A DNA stretch of 5,822 nt, from positions 1 through 5,822 of the forward strand of contig CANETR010000158.1 in the NCBI GenBank assembly GCA_947441325.1. The letters run 5' to 3'. Positions 5,393 to 5,822 of the stretch are shown piece by piece; positions within the stretch are counted from its first letter, which is position 1; every line of letters starts with the position of its first letter. The notes under the pieces were generated by a model, which ran no database searches, was not told the origin of the DNA, and worked only from the letters and a program-made list of their open reading frames with translations. This DNA is from Saprospiraceae bacterium. Its GTDB lineage: Bacteria > Bacteroidota > Bacteroidia > Chitinophagales > Saprospiraceae. Position numbers and translations under genes: made by a program.

Positions 5393-5674
5393 AATTTGAC
5401 AAAGTTTCAAAAGGTTTAAATACAATTATAGCGTTTTTTTGTGCAATTTATTGCAGGAACTGTTCATTTCGCAGTAAAAGTGAAAAATTATAAAAAAAAA
5501 TAATCAGAGTTTAATTCTGAATAAATGGACAAACCGAGTGTTTTAATTTTATAAAGTCCCTTTAACTGCTTTTAAATTTTTAATTACTGAAGAATGCAAT
5601 GTTCTATGTTGATTTTGATTTTTAAATGCGGAATTATTTTTTGACATAAGTTATAAAAATAAGTAAATAAGGTC
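5393..5674. other. AT-rich intergenic region without a recognisable gene
   Basis: This stretch lies between the divergent OmpA-family gene and the rightward promoter pair. I see no open frame with a plausible start and family resemblance, no tRNA cloverleaf and no terminator. The only structure is a small inverted repeat TGCAA-TTTA-TTGCA (5442-5455) next to a T7 run (5434-5440), which has the wrong order for a rightward terminator. A/T-rich tracts near 5484-5510 and 5631-5670 could act as UP-like sequence for the promoters to the right. Confidence 0.5.
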
Positions 5675-5713
5675 TATCTTTGCAATCCCGAAAAGCGGGG
5701 GGATGAACTGAAT
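5675..5713 (+). promoter_or_regulatory. Upstream rightward promoter P1 (TATCTTTG) of a probable stable-RNA operon
   Basis: TATCTTTG (5675-5682) is an exact TAnnTTTG element, preceded by AAGGTC and followed by CAATCC. The same surroundings recur at P2 106 bp downstream. A short GC hairpin, CCCG-AAAAG-CGGG (5687-5699), lies where the first transcribed bases should be. No TTTG is present 19 bases upstream; the nearest is at 5640-5643, 31 bases away, so P1 has a weaker -33 than P2. Confidence 0.6.
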
Positions 5714-5757
5714 AAAAAGCGGCCTGAAAAAAAACTTCAAATAAATAATCAAAAAAG

Positions 5758-5788
5758 TTTGGAGGAAAGAAAAAGGTCAGTATCTTTG
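5758..5788 (+). promoter_or_regulatory. Rightward promoter P2: TTTG-N19-TATCTTTG, probably for an rRNA operon
   Basis: TTTG (5758-5761), exactly 19 bases (5762-5780) and TATCTTTG (5781-5788) make a full match to the Bacteroidota housekeeping promoter. Upstream are A-rich tracts (5728-5756). The context GTTTGGAGG ... AAGGTCAG-TATCTTTGCATCCGCC closely resembles, from memory, leaders of rRNA operons in Chitinophagia and Sphingobacteriia. No rRNA sequence is inside the window, so the controlled operon is inferred. Confidence 0.78.
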
Positions 5789-5822
5789 CATCCGCCTTTC
5801 GAAGGAAGGGCAAAAAGCTATA
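5789..5822 (+). other. Start of the P2 transcript leader, cut by the window edge
   Basis: Transcription from P2 should begin about 5-8 bases after the -7 element, in CATCCGCC. CCTT-TCG-AAGG (5795-5805) can form a tiny hairpin. No coding frame begins here. If the rRNA interpretation is right, a further leader and then 16S rRNA should follow beyond 5822. Confidence 0.45.

Noticed and set aside
5442..5455. TGCAA-TTTA-TTGCA as a terminator or operator
   Set aside because: The stem has only five base pairs and the T-run lies before it on the + strand; nothing else supports a function.
5641..5669. TTGACA-N17-TAAATA as a sigma70-type promoter
   Set aside because: The -35 hexamer is perfect but the -10 matches only three of six bases, and Bacteroidota housekeeping sigma uses TAnnTTTG. 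TATCTTTG a few bases downstream explains the region better.

Overview
The window looks like ordinary chromosomal DNA from a member of the Bacteroidota, probably Chitinophagia, Sphingobacteriia or a relative (the class is an inference). Three things point there. The DNA is AT-rich. The start codons lack Shine-Dalgarno sequences. Matches to the Bacteroidota promoter -7 element TAnnTTTG lie upstream of all three leftward genes and, twice as TATCTTTG, at the right edge. The LspA form and the secreted 'NxIxNPSFE'-plus-OmpA protein also fit this phylum.

Layout, left to right. (1) 1-467, + strand: the C-terminal part of an M32 (Taq-type) metallocarboxypeptidase whose start lies outside the window. 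(2) 468-715: a gene-free spacer made almost entirely of short repeats: 14-bp direct repeats, a small hairpin, a 55-nt G-free pyrimidine tract, two small inverted repeats and a 16-bp tandem repeat. (3) 716-1780, + strand: a DAO-family FAD-dependent oxidoreductase. (4) 1797-2630, - strand: lspA, lipoprotein signal peptidase, with a TTG start and a long acidic C-terminal tail; it converges on the oxidoreductase with 16 bp between the stop codons. (5) 2770-4137, - strand: a cystathionine beta-synthase with a C-terminal CBS-domain pair and no heme domain. (6) 4260-5348, - strand: a secreted protein with an N-terminal beta-sandwich-like domain and a C-terminal OmpA peptidoglycan-binding domain. (7) 5349-5822: no gene. 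Its left part holds the putative ompA-family promoter. Its right end carries two rightward strong-promoter-like units resembling the tandem promoters in front of Bacteroidota rRNA operons.

The three leftward genes look like separate transcription units. Intrinsic terminators follow the cystathionine beta-synthase gene and the OmpA gene, and each of the three genes has its own TAnnTTTG match. The genes share no pathway beyond a loose cell-envelope link between LspA and the OmpA-family protein. I see no mobile element, CRISPR array, defence system or clearly novel multi-gene system. The points most worth a second look are the probable rRNA promoter pair at the right edge, the repeat collage at 467-718, the LspA tail and TTG start, and whether the FAD enzyme is a stand-alone relative of the MnmC oxidase domain.
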